Positions 1 through 8,030 are shown, counted from the first letter of the stretch. The stretch: 10,148 nucleotides of DNA from Pyramidobacter sp. (GCA_017940445.1 JAGAYQ010000464.1:1-10148); one strand, 5' to 3'. Program-made: numbers and translations. The notes: generated by a model not told the origin, from the sequence alone.

Positions 1-951
<951 letters not shown>

Positions 952-952
<1 letters not shown>

Positions 953-1941
953 CAGGCTTCCTCCTTTCCGCTTTGCGCAAACAGATGGCAGCACAGGCGG
1001 TGTCCGTTCATGTCGGTGACGCCGGGCTCTTCAGTGCGGCAGCGGTCCATGCACTGCGGGCAGCGCGTGTGGAACTTGCAGCCGGCGGGCAGATCGGTCG
1101 GATCGGGCATGAGCCCGTCGATCGGGCTGAGGCGGCGCGTCTTCTTCGTCAGGTCGGGGATGGCCCCGAACAGACCGACGGTGTAGGGATGATGAGCGGC
1201 CGCCGGGTCGAAGATCTGCTCCACCGCGCCGGTCTCGATGATCTTGCCGGCGTACATGATCGCCACGCGGTCGCACGTCTCGGCGACGACGCCGAGGTCG
1301 TGCGTGATGAGGATCATCGCTGTGCCGAGCTTTTCCTTGAGCTCGTTCATCATCGACAGCACCTGTGCCTGGATCGTCACGTCGAGCGCCGTCGTCGGCT
1401 CGTCAGCCAGCAGCAGCTTGGGCTCGCAGGCCAGAGCGATGGCGATGACGATGCGCTGCTTCATGCCGCCCGAAAACTGGTGCGGATAATCGTGCTTGCG
1501 CTCCGGCGGGATGTCGACCAGCTTGAGGATCTCGTCGACGCGGCGCTGGATGTCGGCATTGCTCTCGGCTTTTTTGTGCAGCTTCAGCACTTCGGCGATC
1601 TGGAAGCCGACGGTGAGCACGGGATTGAGCGACGTCATCGGGTCCTGGAAGATCATCGAGACGATCTCGCCGCGGATGGCGCGCATGTCGGCGTCGGTGT
1701 AGTTCGTGATGTCTTTGCCTTCGAGGAAGACACGGCCGCCCGTGATGCGGCCCGTGCGCTCAGGCAGCAGCTTGAGCACCGACAGCGCTGTCGTCGTCTT
1801 GCCGGCGCCGGTCTCGCCGACGAGGCCGAGCGTCTCGCCCTCGTTCACGTCGAGGTCGATGCCGTTGACGGCGAACACGCGCGCGTCGTCGGTGTGGTAT
1901 TCCACATGAAGGTCCTTGATCTCTAAAAGTTTGTTTGTCAT
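952..1941 (-). CDS. Peptide-type ABC importer ATPase, OppD/DppD family
   Basis: This is the second ATPase of the importer, expected to pair with the F subunit encoded directly downstream. It has 329 residues, normal for the family. Motifs in order are Walker A GETGAGKT (42-49), Q-loop IFQDP (98-101), signature FSGGMKQR (156-163), Walker B LLLADEPT (177-183), D-loop TALD, and H-loop His214 in ITHDLG. After the ATPase core comes the oligopeptide-transporter tail with HPYTVGL and a cysteine set (Cys288, Cys294, Cys297, Cys301, then Cys317/318) of the kind that holds a 4Fe-4S cluster in DppD/OppD proteins. ATG at 1941 has an AGGTGA ribosome site seven bases upstream and lies 21 bp after the permease C stop. 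All nucleotide-handling motifs are intact, so it should be functional. The transported compound cannot be read from this subunit. Confidence 0.95.
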
Positions 1942-1962
1942 TGGTATGTCACCTGCCCGCTC

Positions 1963-2841
1963 TTAGGTCTTCATGCGCGGATCGAGCGCGTCGCGCAGGC
2001 CGTCGCCGATCAGGTTGAGCGCCAGCACGGCGAGGACGATGGCGATGCCGGGGAAGAACATCAGATACGGCTGATACATCATCTGGCTCTTCGCCTCCGA
2101 CAGCATGCTGCCCCACTCAGGCAGCGGCGCCTCGATGCCCAGGCCGATGAAGCTGAGTCCGGCAACGCCGAGGATGGTCGTGGCCATGCCGATCGTGGCC
2201 TGAACGACGATCGGGCCGACGGCGTTGGGCAGGATGTGGCGGAAGATGATGCGCAGGTCGCGCGAGCCGCAGCAGCGCGCCGCTTCCACGAATTCCTGGC
2301 CGCGGATGGAGATGATCGCCGAGCGGACGATGCGGGCAAACTGCGGGATGCGGCAGATGCTCATCGCCATCAGCACGTTGATGATGCCGGGGCCGAGCGC
2401 GCCGACGATGGCGACAGCCATGATCGTGCCCGGCATGGCGAGGAACACGTCCATGATGCGCATGAGGATGTTGTCGACCCGTCCGCCGTAGTATCCCGCG
2501 AACGCGCCGATGAGGCTGCCCACGGTCATCGCGATGCCGACGGTGAAGAATCCGACGAACAGCGAGATCCGGGAGCCCCAGATGACGCGGGCGAACAGGT
2601 CGCGGCCGTACTGGTCGGTGCCGAACCAGTGCGCGGCGCTGGGCCACTGCAGACGGCTGCGGATGCTCTGACCGATCACCTGCGTGTCGTAGTCGAGGAA
2701 GAATCCCGCGCAGACGGCGGTGAGGATCATCAGGCTCATGAGGATGAGGCCGAACATGGCGAGTTTGTTTTTCTTGTACTGGAACCACAGCGCCTTGAGC
2801 TGGCTGCGTTTTTTCACTTTTTTACGCTGGATCTCTGCCAT
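1963..2841 (-). CDS. Peptide-type ABC importer permease, OppC/DppC family
   Basis: This is an inner-membrane permease subunit of the importer. The 292-residue protein starts with a basic cytoplasmic tail and a first membrane helix at about residues 28-50 (the OppC N-terminal segment). The family signature HWFGTDQYGRDLFARVIWG follows, then the BPD-type permease core with further hydrophobic helices. The cytoplasmic EAA loop EFVEAARCCGSRDLRIIF docks onto the ATPases, and the protein ends in the typical LIGDGLRDALDPRMK. I chose ATG at 2841 because AGGCGAGG lies just upstream. The frame can also start at GTG 2856, which overlaps the stop of permease B (GTGA), but that start has no ribosome site. 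The gene lies between permease B and ATPase D in the canonical B-C-D-F order. Length and motifs are normal. Confidence 0.94.
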   Translation of the reverse strand: MAEIQRKKVKKRSQLKALWFQYKKNKLAMFGLILMSLMILTAVCAGFFLDYDTQVIGQSIRSRLQWPSAAHWFGTDQYGRDLFARVIWGSRISLFVGFFTVGIAMTVGSLIGAFAGYYGGRVDNILMRIMDVFLAMPGTIMAVAIVGALGPGIINVLMAMSICRIPQFARIVRSAIISIRGQEFVEAARCCGSRDLRIIFRHILPNAVGPIVVQATIGMATTILGVAGLSFIGLGIEAPLPEWGSMLSEAKSQMMYQPYLMFFPGIAIVLAVLALNLIGDGLRDALDPRMKT

Positions 2842-2852
2842 TGAGCCTCGCC

Positions 2853-3785
2853 TCACTTTTTCAGGTACTGCGACTTGACTCTGGGATCGATGAACGTGTA
2901 GAGCAGATCGACGCCAAGGTTGACAAAGCCGCCCACGAGCGCGGCAAACAGGACACTGGAGATCAGCATCGGCGAATCCTTGCCGGTGACGGATTCCACC
3001 ATCAGATTGCCCAGGCCGGAGATGCCGAACACGTTCTCGATGATCAGCGCGCCGCCGAGCAGATTGCTGAAGCTGATGCCCACAGCCGTGACAACGGGCA
3101 GCAGGGCGTTCTGCAGCGAGTGCACGAAGATGATGCGCGCCCCGGCCGCGCCCTTGGCTTTGGCCGTGCGGATGTAGTCCTGACGGATCACTTCGAGCAT
3201 CGTCGACCGCGTCATGCGCACGAGCGTGGCCATCTGCGCCGCGGCCATGGCCACGGCCGGCATGATGAAGTGCTTCCAGGTGTCAGAGCCGACGGCCGGA
3301 AGGATGTGCAGCCGCACGGAAAACAGCAGGATCATCAGCAGCCCCAGCCAGAACGGCGGGATCGACGTGAATAAGAGCGCCGAGACCATGCTCGATATGT
3401 CGATGGCCGAGTACTGCTTGACGGCCGAGATGATGCCGATGGGAATGCCGACGACAACGGCGATGAGCACGGCGTAGAAGGCGATGTTCAGCGTCGCGGG
3501 AAAACGCTGGGCGATCTCCTGCGCGCAGGGCATGTTGGTGCGGTACGATACGCCGAAGTCGCCGCGGAGCGCGTTGCCCATGTAGCGCCCGTAGCGGACG
3601 AAGAACGGATCGTTCAGCTTCAGCTCTTCCCGGAGCTTGTCGACTTCCTCCTGCGTGGCGTACTCGCCGAGCATCGAGCGGGCCGGATCGCCCGGGGTGA
3701 GCTCCATGATGCAGAAGAGGATGAACGACAGACCGACGATCACGGGGATCATCAGCAGGAGGCGCTTCCAGATGTATTTAAGCAT
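2853..3785 (-). CDS. Peptide-type ABC importer permease, OppB/DppB family
   Basis: This is the partner inner-membrane permease of the importer, 310 residues. It shows the N-terminal KRLLLMIPVIVGLSFILF helix, the TPGDPAR motif at about 30-36, the periplasmic GDFGVSYR element, several strongly hydrophobic helices, the EAA loop DYIRTAKAKGAAGARIIF facing the ATPases, and the usual C-terminal YTFIDPRVK. ATG at 3785 has a purine-rich GAGGGGGAAG ribosome site immediately upstream. The stop at 2853 touches the permease C reading frame, so translation of B and C is probably coupled. It is the first gene after the terminator-like hairpin that separates the membrane complex from the binding-protein gene. 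The motif set is complete and I see no sign of decay. Confidence 0.95.
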   Translation of the reverse strand: MLKYIWKRLLLMIPVIVGLSFILFCIMELTPGDPARSMLGEYATQEEVDKLREELKLNDPFFVRYGRYMGNALRGDFGVSYRTNMPCAQEIAQRFPATLNIAFYAVLIAVVVGIPIGIISAVKQYSAIDISSMVSALLFTSIPPFWLGLLMILLFSVRLHILPAVGSDTWKHFIMPAVAMAAAQMATLVRMTRSTMLEVIRQDYIRTAKAKGAAGARIIFVHSLQNALLPVVTAVGISFSNLLGGALIIENVFGISGLGNLMVESVTGKDSPMLISSVLFAALVGGFVNLGVDLLYTFIDPRVKSQYLKK

Positions 3786-3808
3786 TGCTTCCCCCTCTTA
3801 ATCTTTTT

Positions 3809-3851
3809 AAAAAACGAACAGACGCGGATGAGCTGCGCCTGTTCGTTTTTT
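3809..3851 (-). terminator. Intercistronic terminator-like hairpin between binding protein and permease B
   Basis: Bases 3809-3821 (AAAAAACGAACAG) pair perfectly with 3839-3851. The stem continues inward, after one A/C mismatch, with 3823-3827 against 3833-3837 around the loop at 3828-3832. Read on the minus strand the stem ends in a run of T, giving a Rho-independent terminator; the A-run makes it symmetric, so it could also work on the other strand. It lies 38 bp after the binding-protein stop and 24 bp before permease B. Partial termination here would give more binding protein than permease, a usual arrangement in ABC importer operons. No separate promoter for permease B is evident in the short gap, which favours read-through. 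Confidence 0.8.
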
Positions 3852-3888
3852 TTGAATCAGGTTCGATTAAATGCGGCTCGGACGACTA

Positions 3889-5409
3889 TTACCACTCGTA
3901 GTTGTAGACGTAGTAGCGCTGCATCGGGTCGGCGAAGACGCCCTTGAGGCCGGCGACGGCGGCGACGGTGCGCTTGCCGGTGTAGCAGGGCACGTAGATG
4001 CTCTCGTCGCGGATGATCTCGCAGACGCGGGCGTAGTTGGCGCTGCGCGTCTCAGCGTCAAGCGCCGAGCGGGCCTTGTCGAGGCACTCGTCCATCTCGG
4101 GGATGTTGACGCCCATGTAGTTGGTGCCCTTGCCGTTCAGCTGGCTGCTGTGCAGGAAGGGGTAGGTGCAGAAGTCGGCGTCGTTGACGGAGATCGCATG
4201 AGCGTAGAAGGTGATGTCGAACTGGGCCTTGTTGAGCACGAGGTCGAACCAGCGGCCGCGCTCCATGGCCTCGATCTTCATGTTGATGCCGACCTTCTTG
4301 AGCTGAGCCTGAAGCACTTCGGCGGGCTTGGTGTAGTTCGTCGCGCCGATGACGCGCATCGTCACGTTGAGGCCGTTGGCGTAGCCGGCGTCGGCGAGGA
4401 GCTTCTTGGACATCTCAGGATCGTAGGCCAGGCCCTTGAAATCCTTGGGAGCCTGGGGGCACATGGGAACGATGCCGCCGTCGGTGGGATCAGCCATGCC
4501 GTTGACCGCGCCGAGGATCAGCTCTTCCTTGTCGATGGCGCGGGCCACAGCCTCGCGCACGCGCTTGTCGGCGAAGGGGCCGCGGGCGTTGTTGAAAGCG
4601 ACGAGGAACGTGCAGGCCTGGGGCGCTTCGTAGTAGCGCAGGCGAGGATCGTCCATGATGATCTGACGGTCAGAGTAGTCCTGGTTGGGGACCATGCGGT
4701 CGAGCGTGCCGCTCTGCATGGCCATCAGGGCCGACATGTTGTCCTTGATGATGCGCACGACATGGTGCTTGACCTTGGCTTCGCCTCTCCAGTACTCGGG
4801 GAAGGCGTCCATGGTGATGCTCTCGCCGGGGCGGCTGCTCACGTACACATAGGGGCCGGTGCCGACGGGCTTGTTGCGGCCGAAGGCGGCGGGATCAGCT
4901 TCGTAGACTTTCTTGGGAACGATGGAGGTGCTGGAGCTGACAAGGCAGCCGATGATGGGCGCGTAGGGGTGCTTGAGCGTCAGCTTGACGGTCTTGTCGT
5001 CGACCTTCGTCGCTTCCTTCATGACGCTGGTGAACTTGCTCGTGAAGGGCGAAGCGATGGCCGTGTTCAGGGAGAAGACGACGTCGTCGGCGGTCATCAC
5101 GTCGCCGTTGTGGAACTTGACGCCCTCGCGGATGGTGAAGGTCATCTCCATGCCGTCATCGCTGATCTTGTAATCGGTGCAGAGCGCGGGCACGTACTCG
5201 CCTTCGGGCGTCTCGCGGAACAGCGAGTCGAAGATCTGGTAGTGCGTCTGCCAGTCGACGAGGTCGGTGGTGCGGTAGGGATCGTAGGTCTTCTGGTCGC
5301 CGACGTTGCGGACCGCGACCGTGTTGTTCTCCTTGCTCGCGAACGCCGCCGGGGCGAACAGAGCCGACGCGGTCACGAACGCCGCAAGGAAGCCGTACAT
5401 CTTCTTCAT
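3889..5409 (-). CDS. Peptide-type ABC importer solute-binding protein, family 5 (DppA/OppA-like)
   Basis: This is an extracytoplasmic binding protein that captures the ligand and delivers it to the B-C permease pair. It has 506 residues from ATG 5409, typical of SBP family 5. A Sec signal peptide (MKKMYGFLAAFVTASALFAP then AAFA) should be cut after residue 24. No Cys follows the cut site, so it is not a lipoprotein and is probably free in a periplasm, which supports a diderm host. Family landmarks are REGVKFHNGD followed by TADDVVFSL (about 94-114), GTGPYVY (184-190), PFADKRVREAVARAIDKEEL (278-297), YDPEMSKKLLADAGY (329-343) and a C-terminal YVPCY segment. An in-frame TTG sits directly before the ATG, but GGGAGGA is better spaced for the ATG. 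Family 5 members bind peptides, nickel, haem, opines or sugars, so the ligand stays open. Confidence 0.94.
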   Translation of the reverse strand: MKKMYGFLAAFVTASALFAPAAFASKENNTVAVRNVGDQKTYDPYRTTDLVDWQTHYQIFDSLFRETPEGEYVPALCTDYKISDDGMEMTFTIREGVKFHNGDVMTADDVVFSLNTAIASPFTSKFTSVMKEATKVDDKTVKLTLKHPYAPIIGCLVSSSTSIVPKKVYEADPAAFGRNKPVGTGPYVYVSSRPGESITMDAFPEYWRGEAKVKHHVVRIIKDNMSALMAMQSGTLDRMVPNQDYSDRQIIMDDPRLRYYEAPQACTFLVAFNNARGPFADKRVREAVARAIDKEELILGAVNGMADPTDGGIVPMCPQAPKDFKGLAYDPEMSKKLLADAGYANGLNVTMRVIGATNYTKPAEVLQAQLKKVGINMKIEAMERGRWFDLVLNKAQFDITFYAHAISVNDADFCTYPFLHSSQLNGKGTNYMGVNIPEMDECLDKARSALDAETRSANYARVCEIIRDESIYVPCYTGKRTVAAVAGLKGVFADPMQRYYVYNYEW

Positions 5410-5439
5410 CAAAATTCCTCCCGTATGATCGTTTTTCAG

Positions 5440-5453
5440 CCTGCCCAGGCAGG
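5440..5453. repeat. Short inverted repeat upstream of the binding-protein gene
   Basis: CCTGCC and GGCAGG are separated by two bases, about 30 bp upstream of the binding-protein start in the gap after the second RraA-like gene. No T-run follows on the minus strand, so it is not a standard terminator. It could be an operator half-site pair or an RNA stem. Function not assigned. Confidence 0.35.
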
Positions 5454-5476
5454 TCGAATCTTAGAAAAGCAGGCAA

Positions 5477-5493
5477 ATCAGCATCATGCTGAT
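5477..5493. repeat. 17-bp palindrome between RraA-like gene and binding-protein gene
   Basis: ATCAGCAT and ATGCTGAT flank one central base, an uninterrupted 8-bp inverted repeat in the 100-bp gap between the second RraA-like gene and the binding-protein gene. With no loop it fits a dimeric regulator site better than a hairpin, although the RNA could still fold with a small loop. No clear promoter hexamers accompany it. Role uncertain. Confidence 0.4.
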
Positions 5494-5513
5494 GTTGACG
5501 AGCGTTTCCCTAA
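5494..5513 (-). repeat. Possible remnant end of the dispersed palindromic repeat
   Basis: On the minus strand this reads TTAGGGAAACGCTCGTCAAC and includes the TAG stop of the RraA-like gene. It resembles the left end of the element at 8057-8236 (TTTAGGGAATCGCTGATTAA on the plus strand), sharing TTAGGGAA, one variable base, then CGCT, and agreeing at scattered positions after that. Short and imperfect, so it may be chance. Confidence 0.3.
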
Positions 5514-6190
5514 TATTTGCACGCTTTTTTGACTGCCGCGATGGCTGCGTCCTTGTCGGCCTCGAAGAACTTGACGATGTCAACGTCGTCGCGGCGCAGG
5601 AACTTGTAGCCTTCCTTGGCGACGCGTTCGGCGCGGCGGATCTCGTTGGCCGTCATCTTCTCGGCTGCTTCAAGGTAGTCCATGAAGTTGTCGGGCAGCA
5701 CGACAACGCCGTCGGCATCGCCGAAGACGATATCGCCGGGACGGACGACAGCGCCGCCGCACTGGACGGGCACGTCGACCTCGCCGTTGGTGCCGGTGCA
5801 CAGCGTCGTCACGGGCGAAAATCCCGTGCAGAAGACGGGGAATCCCAGCTTCTCAAGGCCGAGGCGGTCGGTGCAGGGACCGTCGACGACGAGGCCGCCG
5901 AGCTCGCGGTGCTTCATCATCAGCACGAGCTGATCGCCGGCGGGGGCGAAGATGTCTTCGCTGCCGCGGTCAACGACGATGACGCTGCCCTTTTCGGCTT
6001 TCATGATCGCGTAGTACAGGGCCGAGCCGTCGCGTTCGGTCATGCGGACGGTATAGGCCGGTCCGAGCATCTTCATGTGCGGCTCGACGGGCTTGATGCG
6101 GGGATGCATGAAGCCGTGCTCAAGATGGTGGCCGAACTGGGCGGGAGCGGTGGCCATGATGCGGTCGTAGAGTTCTTTGGTGAGTTTCAT
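5510..6190 (-). CDS. RraA-like protein, second of a tandem pair
   Basis: This is a member of the RraA fold family, which includes 4-hydroxy-4-methyl-2-oxoglutarate/4-carboxy-4-hydroxy-2-oxoadipate aldolases, oxaloacetate decarboxylases and the E. coli RNase E inhibitor RraA. Members form trimers or hexamers with a metal-dependent site. The 226-residue protein has LGPAYTVR (42-49), VVDRG (72-76), VVDGPCTD (101-108), FCTGFSP (120-126) and the strong C-terminal family block PGDIVFGDADGVVVLP (151-166). Asp86 and Asp108 correspond to the D-X20-R-D aldolase motif, but the Arg is Thr107 and the acidic residue usually found a few positions later is missing. That makes textbook aldolase activity uncertain. 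ATG 6190 is preceded by GGGGAGG overlapping the stop of the upstream paralogue. About half the residues match that paralogue. Its position before an importer suggests it acts on the imported compound or a derivative; that is inference. Confidence 0.85.
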   Translation of the reverse strand: MKLTKELYDRIMATAPAQFGHHLEHGFMHPRIKPVEPHMKMLGPAYTVRMTERDGSALYYAIMKAEKGSVIVVDRGSEDIFAPAGDQLVLMMKHRELGGLVVDGPCTDRLGLEKLGFPVFCTGFSPVTTLCTGTNGEVDVPVQCGGAVVRPGDIVFGDADGVVVLPDNFMDYLEAAEKMTANEIRRAERVAKEGYKFLRRDDVDIVKFFEADKDAAIAAVKKACKY

Positions 6191-6206
6191 TGTTCAGCCG
6201 CCTCCC

Positions 6207-6890
6207 CTAGTAGTGACACTCTTTTTTGAGGTCGTTCAGAGCGCCCTTCGCGCCCTTCTCGAAGAACGCGACGACGTCGAAGTCTTCGCGCTTTTTGTAG
6301 ACCAGGCCGTTGGCGATGGCTTCGCGCTTTTTGATCTCGTCGGCGGCCTTCTTCTCGGCGATCTCGAGCAGGGGCATGTAATCCTGAGGCACGATGATGA
6401 CGCCGTCGGCGTCGCCGAAGATGATGTCGCCGGGCAGCACGGCCGCGCCGCCGCATTCAATGGGGATCTGCACTTCGCCGCTGGTGCCGGTGACGTTGCT
6501 GGTCACGGGCGAGAAGCCGGTGCAGAAGATCGGGAACTTGGTCTTGCTGGCTTTCAGCGCGCGGCTGTCGGTGGCGGGACCGTCGATGACGATGCCGGCC
6601 ATGCCGTTGGCCTCAGCCATGATGGCGACGAACTCGCCGACGCAGGCGAACGTGTGGTCGCCCGCGCGGTCGACGACGAGCACCGAGCCCTTGGGCGCCT
6701 TCTGGATGGCGTAGTACAGCGCCGATGAGTCGCGCGCCGTGCAGCGCACCGTGTAGGCCGGGCCGATGATCTTCATCTCGTCGGTGACGGGCTTGATCTC
6801 CGGCTTCATAAAGCCGCGGCTGATGAAATGTCCGATCGCGGCCGGATCGACCTTCATGAAGCGGTCGCGGATCTCCTGTGACAGTTCCAC
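6207..6890 (-). CDS. RraA-like protein, first of a tandem pair and first gene of the operon
   Basis: This is an RraA-fold protein of 227 residues, collinear over most of its length with the next gene and about half identical to it, so the pair arose by duplication. It has IGPAYTVR (42-49), LVVDR (71-75), VIDGPATD (101-108), FCTGFSP (122-128), an ECGGAAVLPGDI block (145-156) and FGDADGVIIVP (158-168). At the D-X20-R-D site it has Glu86 for the first Asp, Thr107 for Arg and Asp108 retained, so it departs further from the aldolase consensus than its neighbour. The start is GTG at 6890, supported by GGAGGGG about seven bases upstream; no ATG is better placed. It lies about 84 nt after the predicted transcription start. 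Substrate unknown. Many such proteins are labelled demethylmenaquinone methyltransferase in databases, a historical misannotation. Confidence 0.85.
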   Translation of the reverse strand: MELSQEIRDRFMKVDPAAIGHFISRGFMKPEIKPVTDEMKIIGPAYTVRCTARDSSALYYAIQKAPKGSVLVVDRAGDHTFACVGEFVAIMAEANGMAGIVIDGPATDSRALKASKTKFPIFCTGFSPVTSNVTGTSGEVQIPIECGGAAVLPGDIIFGDADGVIIVPQDYMPLLEIAEKKAADEIKKREAIANGLVYKKREDFDVVAFFEKGAKGALNDLKKECHY

Positions 6891-6973
6891 AATAAACCCC
6901 TCCTCGCTGGTTTCTTCTTCCGCAGTTGCCGCCGGGGCGATGATTCAGTACAGAAGAAGTCTGATACGTGTTC

Positions 6974-6995
6974 TGAAAACATTATAATGTTATCA
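6974..6995. promoter_or_regulatory. Palindromic operator candidate covering the -10 box
   Basis: The core AACATTATAATGTT (6978-6991) is a perfect 14-bp palindrome. It extends by TGA and TCA arms after one mismatched pair, so 10 of 11 pairs match over 22 bp, centred at 6984.5. It contains the -10 hexamer of the operon promoter and reaches the predicted start site, an ideal position for a repressor. No regulator gene lies in the window, and I cannot name the family from the site alone. Confidence 0.55.
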
Positions 6996-7009
6996 CGCCT
7001 TAAACGCAA
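6981..7009 (-). promoter_or_regulatory. Sigma-70 promoter of the RraA-importer operon
   Basis: On the minus strand TTGCGT (7009-7004) is followed by a 17-bp spacer and a perfect TATAAT (6986-6981). The predicted start is near 6974, giving an 84-nt leader with no evident leader peptide. The promoter sits between the terminator of the ankyrin gene and the first RraA-like gene, in a locally AT-rich stretch. It is the only strong promoter seen for the genes on its left. Confidence 0.75.
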
Positions 7010-7036
7010 CAGAAAATTCAATGAAATTGCATTCAC

Positions 7037-7078
7037 AAAAAGCGAGCCGAGGACGATGAGGTCTTCGGCTCGCTTTTT
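7037..7078 (-). terminator. Rho-independent terminator of the ankyrin-repeat gene
   Basis: AAAAAGCGAGCCGA (7037-7050) pairs with 7065-7078. The stem extends inward by four more pairs, one of them G-T, around a six-base loop (7055-7060). The minus strand ends in TTTTT. The stop of the ankyrin gene is eight bases upstream. The matching A-run gives it the form of a bidirectional terminator. Confidence 0.9.
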
Positions 7079-7085
7079 ACGGGCA

Positions 7086-8030
7086 TTACAGTTTTTTAGG
7101 AGGATTCGCTTCGTCGGCGGCTTTCAGCGTCAGGTTCTCGACCGAGGCTTTGCTCTTCGTGCTGGCGTGGTACTGGACGATGACGAGATCGCCGAGGAAC
7201 ATGCCGGGGCCGACGCGGCGCAGGTTGTGCTCGACCAGCGTCCCGTCGACGAGCTGATAGGCGCGGCGGTTCCACGAATCGACGTATTCGAGCGTGCCTT
7301 TGTAGCGCTTGGCGGGCGCGGCCGGGACGGGCTTCATGCTGGCTATGATCGGATCGATGATCTCGTGTCCGCGCACATGGAAGGCGGCCAGATGGAGCGG
7401 CGTCCAGCCGACGCTGTTGAGCGCGTACGGATCGGCGCCGCGTTCAAGGAGCAGCTGGATGACGCGGGGATCCTTCGTCCAGATGGCCGAATGCAGGACG
7501 CTTTCGTGAAAGCGGCCCGTGCCGCAGGCGTTCACATCGGCTCCGGCTTCGACGAGGACCTGAACGACGTCGAAGCCGTTGTTCGTGACAGCCTTGTGCA
7601 GCGGCGTCAGTCCCGCGAAGTTGCGGCCGTCGACAGGGGCGCCGCCTGCAAGAGCGGTGCGCACGTCGTCGGCAGTGCCGTGGCCGCAGAGGGTGAAAAA
7701 CGGTTCGAGCGGGTCGGGAGGCCCCTCGGGCTTCAGCGCTTCGGCGACGATGGCAACGGCGCGCTCGTGCGCGATGCGGCGAGCCTCTTCGGGATCGGGC
7801 TTTTTCGGCTCTTCCTTTTTGAGCTCCTCAGGCTTGGGCTCGGCGGACCCGCTTTTTGCCTCGCCGGCGGGAGCTGCGGCCTGCTCAGGTTCTGGCTGGA
7901 CCGTGTTTTCGGCAGCGGGAGCGTTCTCTTCCGCTGCGGCCGGCTGCGGCGCCTCAGGGGCGGGGGCAGCGGCGCTGTCTGTTTTCGCCTCTGCGGGCGC
8001 GGGCGTTTCGTTTTTGATCTCTTCGCTCAT
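7086..8030 (-). CDS. Ankyrin-repeat protein with disordered N-terminus and C-terminal beta-rich domain
   Basis: A 314-residue protein with no signal peptide or membrane helix, so probably cytoplasmic. Residues 1 to about 80 are low-complexity Ala/Pro/Glu/Lys sequence, likely disordered; about 81-100 look helical. Ankyrin repeats follow: a degenerate one at 111-140, LTPLHKAV...LLVEAGADVN-type at 141-176, SVLHSAI...LLLERGADPYA at 177-208 and a partial WTPLHLAAFH at 209-230. Residues about 243-302 form a separate Gly- and Val-rich segment (YKGTLEYVDSWNRRAYQLVDG onward) that looks like a small beta-barrel; I cannot name its family. Ankyrin repeats bind protein partners; none is identifiable here. 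ATG 8030 has GGAG nine bases upstream. An earlier ATG at 8034 gives only a two-codon frame whose stop overlaps the start. The gene is monocistronic, with its own terminator, and the palindromic element lies upstream. Specific role unknown. Confidence 0.85.
   Translation of the reverse strand: MSEEIKNETPAPAEAKTDSAAAPAPEAPQPAAAEENAPAAENTVQPEPEQAAAPAGEAKSGSAEPKPEELKKEEPKKPDPEEARRIAHERAVAIVAEALKPEGPPDPLEPFFTLCGHGTADDVRTALAGGAPVDGRNFAGLTPLHKAVTNNGFDVVQVLVEAGADVNACGTGRFHESVLHSAIWTKDPRVIQLLLERGADPYALNSVGWTPLHLAAFHVRGHEIIDPIIASMKPVPAAPAKRYKGTLEYVDSWNRRAYQLVDGTLVEHNLRRVGPGMFLGDLVIVQYHASTKSKASVENLTLKAADEANPPKKL

Noticed and set aside
3865..3872. GATTAAAT just after the binding-protein stop, considered as another copy of the repeat end.
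   Set aside because: Only eight bases are shared and the flanks do not match, so chance is likely.
3871..5532. Plus-strand open frame of 553 codons opposite the binding-protein gene.
   Set aside because: Its length comes from high-GC third positions in the real minus-strand gene. The translation is repetitive Val/Asp/Gly/His-rich and matches no family, and the minus-strand protein has a signal peptide and full family motifs.
6923..6959. CTTCTTC and GAAGAAG complementarity in the leader of the first RraA-like gene, considered as a riboswitch or attenuator stem.
   Set aside because: Only seven pairs with a loop of more than 20 bases, no alternative terminator stem and no recognisable riboswitch core.
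6854..7036. Minus-strand frame of 60 codons covering the operon promoter.
   Set aside because: It would begin upstream of the predicted transcription start and overlaps the first RraA-like gene in another frame; no ribosome site.
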